From assembly GCF_029168945.1 (NCBI RefSeq), contig NC_083607.1, positions 43,013,257 through 43,077,256 on the forward strand: a DNA stretch of 64,000 nucleotides, given 5' to 3'. This document shows, piece after piece, positions 33,601 through 44,022 of this stretch (position 1 is its first letter; every line of letters begins with the position of its first letter). The position numbers and the translations under genes were made by a program. A model generated the notes under the pieces. The model saw only the letters and a program-made list of their open reading frames with translations. It was not told the DNA's origin and did not search any database. Origin of the DNA: Cannabis sativa (lineage: Eukaryota; Streptophyta; Magnoliopsida; Rosales; Cannabaceae).

Positions 33601-33971
33601 TACTCCAAGCATATTTAATACTCCCAGTTAATTAGACAACTCCATACTAGTTCATTGTCCTCAATCATGTTATTAAGACTTTTTCTTAATTCATAATTTG
33701 AAATTTATTACTTGTTAAATCTCATTATACAAGTATCCCTAAATTTTAACAATTAAATAATTATTGTATTTCATAAATATATTGTACTATAAATACAATT
33801 TCAAATGTTTATACAATACTTTATTGGCATCCTCAATTATCATGTTAAATTATTAAATCTCTATCTAATAACATTATAGTTAAGTAATTATTTTCCATTG
33901 ATATCAACCAATTTATTCTCTTAAGAATATTTGAAAGGGAATAATTATTATTTTATCTTGAATTAAATATA

Positions 33972-34366
33972 GAGGAGTGCTACCGTCAACCTCTGGTTAC
34001 AACCTCTTAGTCAACCTCCACGCCCGAAAACACATGTTGGAATATTTTTTTTCAAATTTTTTTCACGGGGATGTTTGTTATGCTTACAACATCATCCCTG
34101 TAAATTTTTGAAAATTTTTGAATAGTTTACAGTACCAATAAGACGTTTGAAGTTTTTTGAATGAGCGTGGTAAACTAGAATATTAGGAACTCTGTTTTCA
34201 GTACTGTAAACTATTCGAGATTTTTCAAAAATTTACAGGAATGATATTGTAACTATAACGAATACCGCTATGAAAAAAAAATTGAAAAAAAAATATTTCG
34301 ACATGTGATTTCGGACGTAGAGGTTGACTAAGAGATTGTAATAGGAGGTTGTAATTAACATTTCTC
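33972..34366. mobile_element. MULE-type MITE, 395 bp, long inverted repeats
   Basis: The whole element is a hairpin: the left arm (GAGGAGTGCTACC, then TCTTAGTCAACCTC) is matched by the inverse of the right arm (TCTTAGTCAACCTCTACG), and the pairing continues through ACACATGT and the central spacer. Flanks TTAAATATA (33963-33971) and TTAATTATA (34367-34375) agree at 8 of 9 bases, the duplication length of Mutator-like elements. Confidence 0.8.
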
Positions 34367-34375
34367 TTAATTATA

Positions 34376-35068
34376 TTGTTTGAATTTAATTATCTTATAA
34401 TTCAAAACTTCATAAAATAATTCAAATATTTATCTCTTGAATTCAATGACTACGTGATTGTATCTTTAATAGATATCATTTCTAAACTATCTTATATACC
34501 TTTATTGATTATCATAATCAATTTTTATTTTAATAAAATTAATTAAAATTTCATATTTAATATCATCTTTATGTATTAAATATATTAATGAATGATAATT
34601 AAATAATCATATTCAATTAGAAAGTCTTAATTTCTCCATTAATTTCTTTCTCATTATCATTTAATTTTCTAAATAATAAAGTAATAACTAAATTAAATTA
34701 GTTGGATATTCAAATCAAAGTATTTCAATAAATCTAATTTATTGAGATCTTTATAGTTCTTTAGATTCGTGATTATTTTAAAGAATATTAATTATCTTGA
34801 TAAAGAATAATTTAATTTCTTTAATTTTAACAATAAATATTTTCAAGTATAGTATTTTAGTGAATTGCATACTCTCACTAAAATAATTAATAAGACCTTA
34901 TTGTTACTCTAAAAGCAAATATTATTCCATTTTTGTTTTTTATGGTTATGACGATTAAACTTTTTAATTTTGATGTTCAAAATTAACTCATTTAATTATC
35001 ACTTTTATTGATATTTTAATTAATTGAATCGAATCCATTTAATTATTCTTACTCCTTGTGTGTTCTTA
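34376..35068. other. AT-rich interval, nothing recognised
   Basis: Stops in all frames and no repeats beyond short A/T runs. Confidence 0.6.
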
Positions 35069-35388
35069 AGGTAGTTTTTGGTTGGAAGTAATAAAATAGA
35101 ATAGAATGAAAGGGAAACAATTTTCATTCTATTCCTTTGTTTGGTTGCATATTAAAGTATTGGAATGTCATTCCAATAGAATAATTCTAATGGAATGACA
35201 TTTTCACCATTTTTGTGGAATAACTATTCCATTTTAAAAGAGAAGGAAAGACCACTCCATGCATGAAGAGAAAAAATTTAATAATTTTTTTATCAATTTT
35301 TTTATGCATTTTAAATTTTATTTCGTTCCATTCCTATTCCTATTCTTATTCTCATTCCTATGTTTCATTCCTCCCAACCAAACACCTT
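35069..35388. mobile_element. hAT-like MITE, first copy of an inverted pair
   Basis: It starts TTAAGGTAGTTTTTGGTTGG and ends CCAACCAAACACCTTAA. GTTTGGTTGG termini with internal ATTCC repeats are typical of small hAT-type MITEs. It is followed after about 25 bases by an inverted copy. Confidence 0.65.
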
Positions 35389-35413
35389 AATTTGTTGTAT
35401 CATAATTTCAAAT

Positions 35414-35732
35414 TAAGGCGTTTGGTTGGGAGGAATGAAAATATAGGAATGGGAATGGGAATGGGAATAGGAATAGGAATGGAATGGAATAAAATTTAAA
35501 ATGCATAAAAAAAATTGATAAAAAAATTATAAAATTTTTTTTCTTGTTACATTGGAATGGTCATTCCTTTCTTTTTAAAATGGAATAGCCATTCCACCAA
35601 AATGGTGGAAAGAGCATTCCATTGGAATGCTATTCCAATACTTTAAAATGCAACCAAACAAAGGAATGGAATAAAAATTATTTCCTTTCCATTCCATTCC
35701 ATTTCATTACCTCCAACCAAACGCCACCTAAA
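35414..35732. mobile_element. hAT-like MITE, second, inverted copy
   Basis: It starts TTAAGGCGTTTGGTTGGG and ends CCAACCAAACGCCACCTAA. It is the inverse of the first copy and could pair with it over about 300 bases. Both carry runs of GGAATG / CATTCC units. Confidence 0.65.
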
Positions 35733-36117
35733 TTCCTTTAATTCAAAGTATTTGAATAGATCGTATCTCTTTCTATATACATATAATTTATGATTCATGT
35801 AGTTATTTATTTATTTCTCAAATAGATTTTAACTAATAAGTTTAAATATTTATTCAATTCGATAATTCTAATTAAATATTATTATTTCTACATTAAATTT
35901 CCTAATGAATCTATGATTATACTAGATTGGGTTTGAAAGCTCTAATTATAGTTTGAATAAGTATTCAAAAGTTTCAATTAAATTTTATTTAATTAGTAAG
36001 TCTGAAAATAGATTTAAACTATTTTAATTCAATTAAATTTCAGTGTAGAAAAATTTTATAAATCAATAGAACAAACTTATAATCATTATTTGTTAAGAAT
36101 AAATAATTAAACATTTA
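35733..36117. other. AT-rich interval, nothing recognised
   Basis: No open frame or repeat of note. Confidence 0.6.
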
Positions 36118-36606
36118 GGTGGCGTTTGGTAACACTTTTTTAATCAGTTTTCTGTTTTTAAAAGTAGAAAAGTGAAAATATTTTTCAAAAACATGTTCTA
36201 TAAAACTGTTTTTACTTTTCAATTTTATAATTAGAAATCAAAATTTAAAAACAAAAAGAATCACTTTCAATATTTTTTTAAACAGTTTTTTTTTCTTAAT
36301 CAATCTTTTAGATTAAGACCAGGTCCGGACCCAAATCCCCTCCCTACGCCCCTGGCGCTAAACCCGACTTTTGACTTGAACCCGAATCCGACCCCAGACC
36401 TAGACCCGACTTAAATAAAATCAAAAAATAAAAATAAAAATAAACTTTATAGAACACACTTTTGTTATCTGTTTTTTAAAATTGAAAAACAAAAGTGGTT
36501 ACAGAACACATTTTTGTTTTTCAAAAACAAATTTTTTAAAAACAAAAATTTTACTTTCATTTTGTGATTAAAAAATTAAAAAATAAAAGTGTTACCAAAC
36601 AGCACC
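36118..36606. mobile_element. hAT-like MITE, 489 bp
   Basis: Left end GGTGGCGTTTGGTAACACT; inverse of right end GGTGCTGTTTGGTAACACT. The similarity extends a few bases further out, so the exact limits are uncertain. The middle (36317-36412) holds a GC-rich insert of degenerate CCCGACC units unlike the AT-rich arms. Confidence 0.7.
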
Positions 36607-36730
36607 TTAATGTTTTGACTTTAGAATTATACTATGAGTATTGAGTAAAAATTAACTTTGGACATATGAATTGAATTAACTATGTATTTAAATAAAATGT
36701 ATTATAAATAAATTTGCAACTACGTATTAA

Positions 36731-36808
36731 ATAATCAATCATCAATATCAATCAATCAATATCAATATCTATATATCTATATCTATATCTATCTATATAT
36801 TTATATAA
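36731..36808. repeat. Microsatellite-like ATCA/TATC tract
   Basis: Runs of atcaatca followed by atctatat repeats. Confidence 0.75.
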
Positions 36809-37342
36809 TGCTGCTGTTTGGACAGATGATGTGGCAACATATATGAGCTCTCTCATAGATAAATTAACAATTAACCTAAGATCTATTTGTATATAACATA
36901 GAACACAATAGTAGTATATGATAATTGAGTATGTGTACCTGATTGATCCATAGCAATTATCTCTGTTTGATCCACAGCAGTTACTCCAATTTGATAGTGC
37001 AATACTATCAACTAAGTCTTCCTCCCTAGATCTCTAAATCAGAAGCAGTTTATTTTCTCTGATTATCAAAAGGTATACAATTGTGATGAGACAATATGTA
37101 TTTATAGAGTTAGGGAGGGGACTTAGCTACAAAACCCTAGTTGGCCGGGGCACGCTCATCAAAGGCTTCAGTCAACTAGAAAAGCCCACACTTCTGCTTC
37201 ACCTAGACTTTACTCACAGATGCTAAGCCCATTAACAATTGATCACCAACAACATGGGCTAACACAGCAAAGAACTATCCAATCAACCCAAGTTTTAATA
37301 AAACCAATAAAATTTAATGTAAGCCCAAATAAAAGTCTAACA
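36809..37342 (-). repeat. Copia-2 3' LTR
   Basis: Sense start TGTTAGACTTTTATTTGGGC at 37342, directly after the purine tract. The distal end near 36809 (sense ...CAGCAGCA) is a guess, as no partner LTR is present. Confidence 0.6.
37097..37106 (-). promoter_or_regulatory. TATA box in copia-2 LTR
   Basis: Sense TATAAATACA in the middle of the LTR. Confidence 0.5.
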
Positions 37343-38000
37343 TTCTCCCACTTGGGCTACATTGATTTTAATACATATATATTATATATCAAAATAATTT
37401 TGTTTGAAAAACGACTCATGGGTTGAACAACAAGAAAACATTTGTGGCCACTTTAAAAACTGATAGTTCTCTGATAGCATCTCAACATACCGGTCCAATT
37501 CAACCTTTGATAATGAACTATGACAGTCATATTATTTTTAGCTCAACAAAAGAGATTCATAATCACAAATACCAAAGTATTAAATCGACATGGTCAATAA
37601 GTCTAGTAGTGTGGTAAGGAATTATGTTCAACATGTGATCAATTTAAAATAACATAATATCCTTATCAGTCCTCAATTTCACTGATACCGTGATGCTTAA
37701 TAAATAAGCCAGTGAAATTAAACATACACCACTTAAAATAAGTAAGTGTCACTAAACTTGCTTAAAGAATTAAGCCAACAACATATCATTGTCAATAAGC
37801 AAATAAATTTAAAAGACAATGATCACAACAATATGAACCACATGCTTTCAATTCAATCATTCTCGAGAATATAACAAAACATAATTGAAAACATATCCAT
37901 TCAATAATAAAAAATATTGAAACATAAAATGTAGTTCATAACTTTATTCAGAAAATTATAAATAATAATTTCTAAAAATAAACAGAAAACAAAACTCCCA
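37343..38000 (-). other. Copia-2 purine tract and untranslated region
   Basis: Sense CCCAAGTGGGAGAA ends at 37343, the polypurine tract. The 640 bases between it and the RNase H stop are AT-rich without a gene. Confidence 0.65.
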
Positions 38001-38827
38001 CTAACCCAAAAGATCAAAAGATTCTAAAATGCCCATATTAACAACATGTTTATTAAACAGCACGGCACTTAACCCTTTGGTTAGAGGATCAGCTAACATC
38101 GACTCGGTCTTGCAATTTTCAATGACAATGTCTCCTTTCTTGACCAAGTCTCTGACAGTGAGATACTTTATTTCCATGTGTTTAGAAGCACTACTAATCT
38201 TGTTATTCTTTGAAAAGAAAACAGCAGCATTATTATCACAATAGATTAGCATAGGTGTGGAAATAGAATCAACCACTCGTATCTCCGAAATAAAATTCTT
38301 CAGCCACAAAGCTTGCAAAGATGCCCCATAACATGCAACAAACTCAGCATACATAGTAGATGATGTGATCAAAGTCTGTTTGACACTCTTCCAAGAAATA
38401 GCGACTCGCCAAGGTGAAAATATAGCCAGAAGTTGACTTTAAATCATCTACACAACCACCAAAATCTGAATCTGAATAACCAACAACTCGAAGATTGTCA
38501 ACCTGCTTATACACAAGCATAAAACTCTTCGTTCTTTGCAAATATCTCAAAACTTTCTTGGCTGCAACCCAATGATCAAGGCCAGGATCAGATAAATATC
38601 TCCCAAGAACATTTACTACGAAAGCTATGTCAGGTCGAGTGCAAACTCCGAGCATACATCAAACTCCCTACTACACTTGCATAAGGGATGTTCTTCATTG
38701 CTCCTCTTTCCAAGTCGTTCTTAGGACATTGCTGCTTAGTGAACTTGTCCCCTTTCAGAATAGGAACAGAACCAGCTTTACACAAATCCATGTTGAACCT
38801 TTTGAGCACACGATTAATGTAAGCTTC
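38001..38827 (-). pseudogene. Copia-2 RNase H
   Basis: Two frames cover it. 38655-38344 reads CTRPDIAFVVNVLGRYL, VLRYLQRTKSFMLVY, YSDSDFGGCVDD and KSTSGYIF. 38372-38001 reads STMYAEFVACYGASLQALWL, IYCDNNAA, KHMEIKYLTVRDLV and ADPLTKGL. A frameshift lies near 38370, and another break separates it from RT near 38660-38830. The catalytic Asp, Glu and Asp are visible, but the frame is broken. Confidence 0.85.
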
Positions 38828-40669
38828 TTAAGATAAGCCAAGAACTTTTCGATTCCTGTCACGATGGATCTCAATCCCCAAAACATAGGATGCCTCTCCA
38901 AGATCTTTCATATCAAAATTGGAAGACAGAAAATTTTTGGTCTCATTTAGGAGTGACAAATCACTGCTGGCAAGTAAAATGTCATCTACATAAAGAACAA
39001 GAAAAATATAACGACTCCCACTGATCTTCATATAAATACACTGATCAAACTTGTTCTCTACGAAACCAAACGATGTCACAACCTTGTCAAACTTCAAGTA
39101 CCACTGGCGAGATGCCTGTTTGAGACCATAAATGGATCGTTTCAACTTGCAAACCAAGTGTTCTTTTCCATTCTCCTTGTAGCCTTCAGGTTGAGACATA
39201 TAGACTTCCTCATTCAATTCTCCATTCGTAAAAGCGGTTTTAACATCCATTTGATGCCACTCTAAATCAAAATGCGCAACTAAGGCCATAATAATTCTGA
39301 ATGAATCTTTAGTGGAAACAGGTGAGAAAGTTTCAGTGTAATCAATACCTTCTCTTTGAGTAAAGCCTTTAGCCACTAAACGCGCTTTAAACCTTTCAAT
39401 CTGTCCCTTTTTATCCCTTTTAGCCTTTAAAATCCACTTACAACCTATTGGTTTAAAACCATCAGGTAATAAAACTAGCTCCCATACACCATTTTTCTTC
39501 ATGGAGTCGATCTCATCATCCGTAGCTGCTAACCATTTTGAAGATTGTGGACTATTAAATGCTTCACTAAAAGTGACAGGATCCACAAAATGATCAATAT
39601 CATATTCTCCTTCTCCAAGATAAACAAAATTATCATGACACTTTGTTGACTTCTTTTGTCTCTGAGATCTTCTTAGAGGAGGTACTTCTGGAATAACTTC
39701 TCTTTGTTGATCATTGTTTTGAATAACATCTTCCACAACTGGAATTTCTTCAATAACCGGATTCTCATTAACAATAGGAGCTTCATCATTAATAGGCCCT
39801 TCATCAATAATAGGACCTTCATCATCTTCGATATCGGGAGCAATATATTCATCAACAATGGGAGCATTACCAACTGGAGTAGGATGGAGACTACTGTTAT
39901 CATCTCTTGAAAATGACATAGGAATACAAATTCCTTTAGAGGACTCCCCCATTTCAAGAGATGTTGAAGGAATTTTTTCAGCAACATCAAATTCCAGAAA
40001 TTTAGCAGTCTGAGATTCAACAATTCGCGTACCACGAGTAGGACAGTAAAAGCGATAGCCTTTTGAGCGCATTGGATAACCAATGAAATAACAGCGATTT
40101 GTTCTCGGATCTAACTTTTTCAAATTAGGATCATAAATCTTTACTTCAGCTGGACAACCCCATACTCGAAGATGATTAAGACTAGGCTTCCGCCCAGTCC
40201 ATAACTCAAAAGGGGTCTTGGGAACAGATTTACTGGGAACACGATTTAAAATATAAGTTGCAGTCATAAGTGCTTCACCCCATAAAAACTCTGGAAGATT
40301 TGTTCTACTCGTCATACTTCTAACCATATCCATGAGAGTGCGATTTCTCCTTTCAGCAACGCCATTTTGCTCAGGTGAACCAGGCATAGTGTATTGAGCA
40401 ACTATACCATTTTCTTGTAAGTACTCTGCAAAAAGCCCCATGTGTTGTCCAGATTCTGTATAACGACCATAATATTCTCCTCCACGATCAGAATGAACAA
40501 CTTTGATGACTCTTCCTAATTGTTTCTCAACCTCATTTCGAAAAATTTTGAGTTTATCAAGGGCGTCAGATTTTTCTTTAATTAAATAGGTGAATCCATA
40601 ACGAGAAAAAATCATCGATAAAAGTGATAAAATACTTGTTTCTGCACAACGTGGTGGAATAAGGACCAC
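38828..40669 (-). CDS. Copia-2 integrase core and reverse transcriptase
   Basis: A 613-codon frame. Integrase: D in [11 protein letters not shown] in [14 protein letters not shown], then the [16 protein letters not shown] and LRVWGCPA signatures. A Glu/Pro/Ile-rich linker with short repeats follows (about residues 265-325). RT then has [48 protein letters not shown] and the catalytic YVDD ([13 protein letters not shown]). The first integrase Asp lies in the upstream frame, with a shift near 40600. RT itself looks intact. Confidence 0.9.
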   Translation of the reverse strand: MVLIPPRCAETSILSLLSMIFSRYGFTYLIKEKSDALDKLKIFRNEVEKQLGRVIKVVHSDRGGEYYGRYTESGQHMGLFAEYLQENGIVAQYTMPGSPEQNGVAERRNRTLMDMVRSMTSRTNLPEFLWGEALMTATYILNRVPSKSVPKTPFELWTGRKPSLNHLRVWGCPAEVKIYDPNLKKLDPRTNRCYFIGYPMRSKGYRFYCPTRGTRIVESQTAKFLEFDVAEKIPSTSLEMGESSKGICIPMSFSRDDNSSLHPTPVGNAPIVDEYIAPDIEDDEGPIIDEGPINDEAPIVNENPVIEEIPVVEDVIQNNDQQREVIPEVPPLRRSQRQKKSTKCHDNFVYLGEGEYDIDHFVDPVTFSEAFNSPQSSKWLAATDDEIDSMKKNGVWELVLLPDGFKPIGCKWILKAKRDKKGQIERFKARLVAKGFTQREGIDYTETFSPVSTKDSFRIIMALVAHFDLEWHQMDVKTAFTNGELNEEVYMSQPEGYKENGKEHLVCKLKRSIYGLKQASRQWYLKFDKVVTSFGFVENKFDQCIYMKISGSRYIFLVLYVDDILLASSDLSLLNETKNFLSSNFDMKDLGEASYVLGIEIHRDRNRKVLGLS

Positions 40670-41120
40670 TGATGTCTGTGTGGATAATTTCCAATAAAGA
40701 TTGACTGCGGTTTGCAGTCTTCTTTCTTGTTTTAGTCAGTTTTCCACGAGTACAATCAACACAAGTATCCCAATCAGAAGCATCAAGAGGAGGAAGTATT
40801 TCAGATTTAATTAAACGATCAACCCTTTCTCTGGAAATATGACCCAATCTTTTGTGCCATAACAATAAGGATGTTTCCTTAATATGAGGTCTTTTACCCA
40901 CAGTATTCACAACATTAAAAGAGGAATCTAAAGGAGCCAATGACAACTTGTAAAGACCATCAGAATAAAAACAATTTCCAATAATTCGAGAGTCAAGCAT
41001 AATGTCAACATTATCATTTGCAAAATGAAAAGAATATCCTTGTTTAACCAAAAGCGGAAGCGAAACTAAATTCAATTGAAGAGCTCCTAACATCCACCAT
41101 TGCTTCTGTCGGTTCTGCAA
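40600..41120 (-). pseudogene. Copia-2 GAG-pre-integrase and integrase N-terminus
   Basis: LLLWHKRLGHISRERV and [11 protein letters not shown] give the zinc-binding domain. [10 protein letters not shown] gives the first catalytic Asp, followed by YFITFIDDF. The frame is lost near 40600 and at the N-terminal side near 41120. Confidence 0.85.
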
Positions 41121-41280
41121 TGCCGCAATATCAACAAATGTGGCTGATCGGAGAGAAAAGGAAAGGATGGAAGAACTTCAAATAGCCACTGTTGCAACAG
41201 CCACTGTTGCTTCCGTCGGCTCCGTAATGCAACAATCTAACGATTGTGGCTGATCTGAAAGGAAATGAAAGAAAAGGACT
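41100..41280. repeat. Diverged local duplication at the truncated end of copia-2
   Basis: 41100-41170 (ttgcttctgtcggttctgca...gtggctgatc) recurs at 41207-41280 (ttgcttccgtcggctccgta...gtggctgatc), a spacing of about 107 bases, with many base changes. Confidence 0.7.
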
Positions 41281-41579
41281 TTTGTGAAGTGGTAAGGTGC
41301 AGGTATAACTAGCAATGATAAATCTAATATCATCATAACTGTTAAGCAAAAATTTCACATTTAACATATTAAAATAAATGCAAAACACAATTTCACCTAT
41401 GCTGAATTTATAGCATAAGAGTTTATTAATTTAAGTTCGACCCATCCAAGATTATAAAAATAATCTCTTAATTACAATCCTTTTATTTAAAGGAAATACC
41501 CTTTGATTCCAATTACAATGACATTAAATAATTAAAATAAATTTGGGAAATTTGGGGTAAATTTGGAATTGCAGCTGAA

Positions 41580-41647
41580 CTCAGTCAATTTAATTAACCG
41601 AGCTGCCTACATACCTTCTTTGTGAAGGATCAAGCCACTTGTAGTTC
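41580..41647 (+). other. Multi-hairpin motif, copy 1 (LTR)
   Basis: First stem CTCAGTCAATT / AATTAACCGAG (41580-41602, two mismatches). Then the conserved CTGCCTACATA with inner stem CCTTC/GAAGG, GGATCAAGCC, and outer pairing CTACA/TGTAG, ending GTAGTTC. Confidence 0.6.
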
Positions 41648-41808
41648 AGAATGCGGTATTTTAGAATTTGGATATAAGAATTCCGGTAGATGACCACTTT
41701 CAGGAATCATTTGCTATTTTGAAAATTTGGAAAAATTCCTAGGTGTATGACCTTTTATGGAATTTTGAGAGTTATGTTTTATACCATTTTGCGGTATCGG
41801 GGACTGCA

Positions 41809-41870
41809 CTTAGTCTTAGCAACTAAGTTGCCTACGTATCCTTTTATAGGAATCAAGTCAAACGTAGTTC
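41809..41870 (+). other. Multi-hairpin motif, copy 2 (LTR)
   Basis: First stem CTTAG/CTAAG with loop TCTTAGCAA. Then TTGCCTACGTATCC, inner stem TCCT/AGGA, GGAATCAAG, outer stem CTACGT/ACGTAG, ending GTAGTTC. Confidence 0.65.
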
Positions 41871-41913
41871 CGATAGCGTTATTTTGTATCTTCGATAACT
41901 TTGATATTTTAAG

Positions 41914-42000
41914 GTAAATAACCTCATTTGAGATTTTTGAGGTAGATGATCTCATTTGGGATTTGATGAGATGAATGACCTCATTTGAGATTTTGAGGAT
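41914..42000. repeat. Tandem 28-bp repeat in Ogre-like LTR
   Basis: Three units of AGGTAAATAACCTCATTTGA type, each with an AGGT...ACCT inverted pair and TTTGAGATTTT. Related single units lie at about 42095-42120 and 42190-42250. Confidence 0.7.
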
Positions 42001-42011
42001 TTGTGATTGTA

Positions 42012-42074
42012 CCTAATCTTAGCAATTAGGTTGCCTACGTATCCTTTTGAAAGGAATCAAATCGAACGTAGTTC
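42012..42074 (+). other. Multi-hairpin motif, copy 3 (LTR)
   Basis: First stem CCTAAT/ATTAGG with loop CTTAGCA. Then TTGCCTACGTATCC, inner stem TCCTTT/AAGGA, outer stem CTACGT/ACGTAG, ending GTAGTTC. Confidence 0.65.
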
Positions 42075-43931
42075 ATAAGCATTTAATCTTTTTATGAGGT
42101 GAATGATCTCTTTTTCTTTGGAATGCCATTTAATTTGTCATGGCTTTGAATTTTAGTGCACTTTTTAATTTTTCGGTAAAATTACCATTTTTGAGATTTT
42201 TGTGAGATTAATGACCTCTTTGAAATTTGGTGAGGTAAGTGACCTCTTTAATATTCCAATATTAATTTTGGTGAGCTCATTTGGAATTTTGTGCCATTTT
42301 GTATGGCTTTAGAATTTCACCACTTTATTTTGTGATGAAATTCAGTTTTGCAATCTTTTTATTATCTTTAGAAATAAAAAGATTATTTGACTGATATTTA
42401 ATTATCTATTCCAAAATTTAAGGAATAATAATTTATCTATTTCATATCCAATAATATCTCAAATATAATTTTGGCAGTTAAAATTTAAGATATTATGTGA
42501 TATAATATTATCATTTTTAATTTCCTATTCCCAATTGAATTATAAGGAAAGTATTATATGATATATAATCGGAGCCCAAAAAAAATTTGTTAACCGCTGA
42601 GACAGTGAAAAAAGTAGTCGATTGGCTCCATAAATCTCTATACACAGTAAGTATTGCTTCAAGAAGTTGAAGTTGGACTTGTACAATTGACTTTTGCAAG
42701 CCACATATATACCGCGTATATATGTAAACTGTACTTATTTTAACAACATATTCACACTTATATCTATATATATACATATTGTGTGAATTTTCTGTGAGAA
42801 ACAAACAAGACAGTGACTACTCCATGTACCCTGATATACATACATGTATATAATATATACATGATTTCACATTGGTCTAATTACCTTTTTTTCCTTTTCT
42901 TTTTTTTGTTTTCTTTATATAAAATATATTTTAGAGTTAGGATCTCAACATATATTCTGATGTATGTTCTTCTTTTTTTTTTTGTTACTCAGATATATAT
43001 ATATATATTTTTCAATTGCTACGAAAACGAAAAAGGTATACCAAGTGAATCATTCATAAGTTTGCGCTCACTGTATATCTTATTACCCTCTCTTCTTTTA
43101 CAGGGATTAACATATACATATTTAATCATTTTCTAGAGAAAATTTGAAGCACTTTGATTCAATCGAGGGTAAACAACTGAAGCAGAATTAATTAATTTTT
43201 TTTTTGGCTCATTGTAATTTTCGTGAGGTACCTTATTCAATTTAGGTATTTATTTTTTTGAAACGATCCTCACATTGTAAAAATTTTAACAGCATAACAC
43301 CATGAAGATTTGTATTATTCTCTTCGATTATATATCACATATTGACTTATTTTCTGAAGTCTAGTGAATCGAAGAGAATGATAGAAATCAATAATGAAAT
43401 TGACAGCATAAAAAATATTAGTCTTTTCCTTTCCCTTTGATTATATATCACATCAACTTATTTTCTGAAGTTTAGTGAATCAAAGGAGATTGGAATGACT
43501 ATTTGCAGTAAACAAAAATAAAGAAAAAGAAGAAAGAGAGGTAGATCCATTTATGGATCTTTGCTTACCCTTGTAGAGCTTGAAAAATCACTTGGGATAA
43601 TGCAGTTTTTTTTCTCTTCTCACTTCTCTCAGATTTCTTTTCTCTCTGTTTCTGCTCTTACGTATCAATTGCCAAAGATATTTTTTTCAAAACCCTTTTC
43701 TCCCCCTTTTCTTTTTTAACCGTTCCCCATTTAACCGTTCCCCACCCTCTCTCTCTTTATATCCCAATTTTTTATTATTATTTTTTTGTTGATAAAGTTC
43801 ACTTAATCGTGAAAGTGGTGGAGGTGGAGAAAATATCTCCTTAATTTTCTCTTCCTTTTTTGACTGACCCATTCCTATAATAATAATAATAATAATAATA
43901 ATTATTGTTATTAAAATTTTATCGTTCAACA

Positions 43932-43983
43932 GATGCCCCCTCAAGCAAGTGCGTGTCATTTATGTAAACGTACCTTGCTTGAG
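43932..43983 (-). other. Ogre-like polypurine tract with overlapping perfect hairpin
   Basis: Sense CTTGAGGGGGCATC directly precedes the 3' LTR. On either strand CTCAAGCAAG (43940-43949) and CTTGCTTGAG (43974-43983) form a perfect 10-bp inverted repeat overlapping the tract. Confidence 0.65.
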
Positions 43984-44000
43984 AATTTTTTAACATACTG

Positions 44001-44021
44001 ATTTTTTTTTCTTTTTTGCAG
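44001..44021 (+). promoter_or_regulatory. 3' splice site just before the antisense gene
   Basis: A T-rich run and TTTTTTGCAG end one base before the ATG at 44023. A leader exon would have to lie upstream, in the LTR, so the LTR probably drives this gene in the antisense direction. Confidence 0.5.
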
Positions 44022-44022
44022 C

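Larger units (their letters stand above)
36809..41339 (-). mobile_element. Copia-2: Ty1/copia element, 5' part missing
   Basis: A 3' LTR, purine tract, RNase H, RT and integrase follow each other in copia order on the minus strand up to about 41120. Gag, protease and 5' LTR are not seen: the Ogre-like element begins at 41340, and sequence beyond it (57838 on) does not continue copia-2. Several frameshifts show it is inactive. Confidence 0.85.
41340..43931 (-). repeat. Ogre-like 3' LTR
   Basis: Sense TGTTGAACG...GCTTAACA. It contains three hairpin motifs, a 28-bp tandem repeat and an (AAT)n run near 43880. Short frames here (for example 42517-42804) recur in the partner LTR but show no domain. 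Confidence 0.93.

Noticed and set aside
36110..36614. 8-bp target duplication around the 36118-36606 MITE
   Set aside because: Flanks AACATTTA and TTAATGTT are inverted rather than direct copies, so they extend the inverted ends and are not a duplication.
42517..42804. 95-codon frame conserved in both Ogre-like LTRs
   Set aside because: Conservation follows from LTR identity; no domain and no start context.
43687..43959. 90-codon minus-strand frame in the Ogre-like LTR (also 57593-57844)
   Set aside because: It is made of an (AAT)n run read as Ile and a Lys/Arg-rich low-complexity part; present only because the LTR is repeated.
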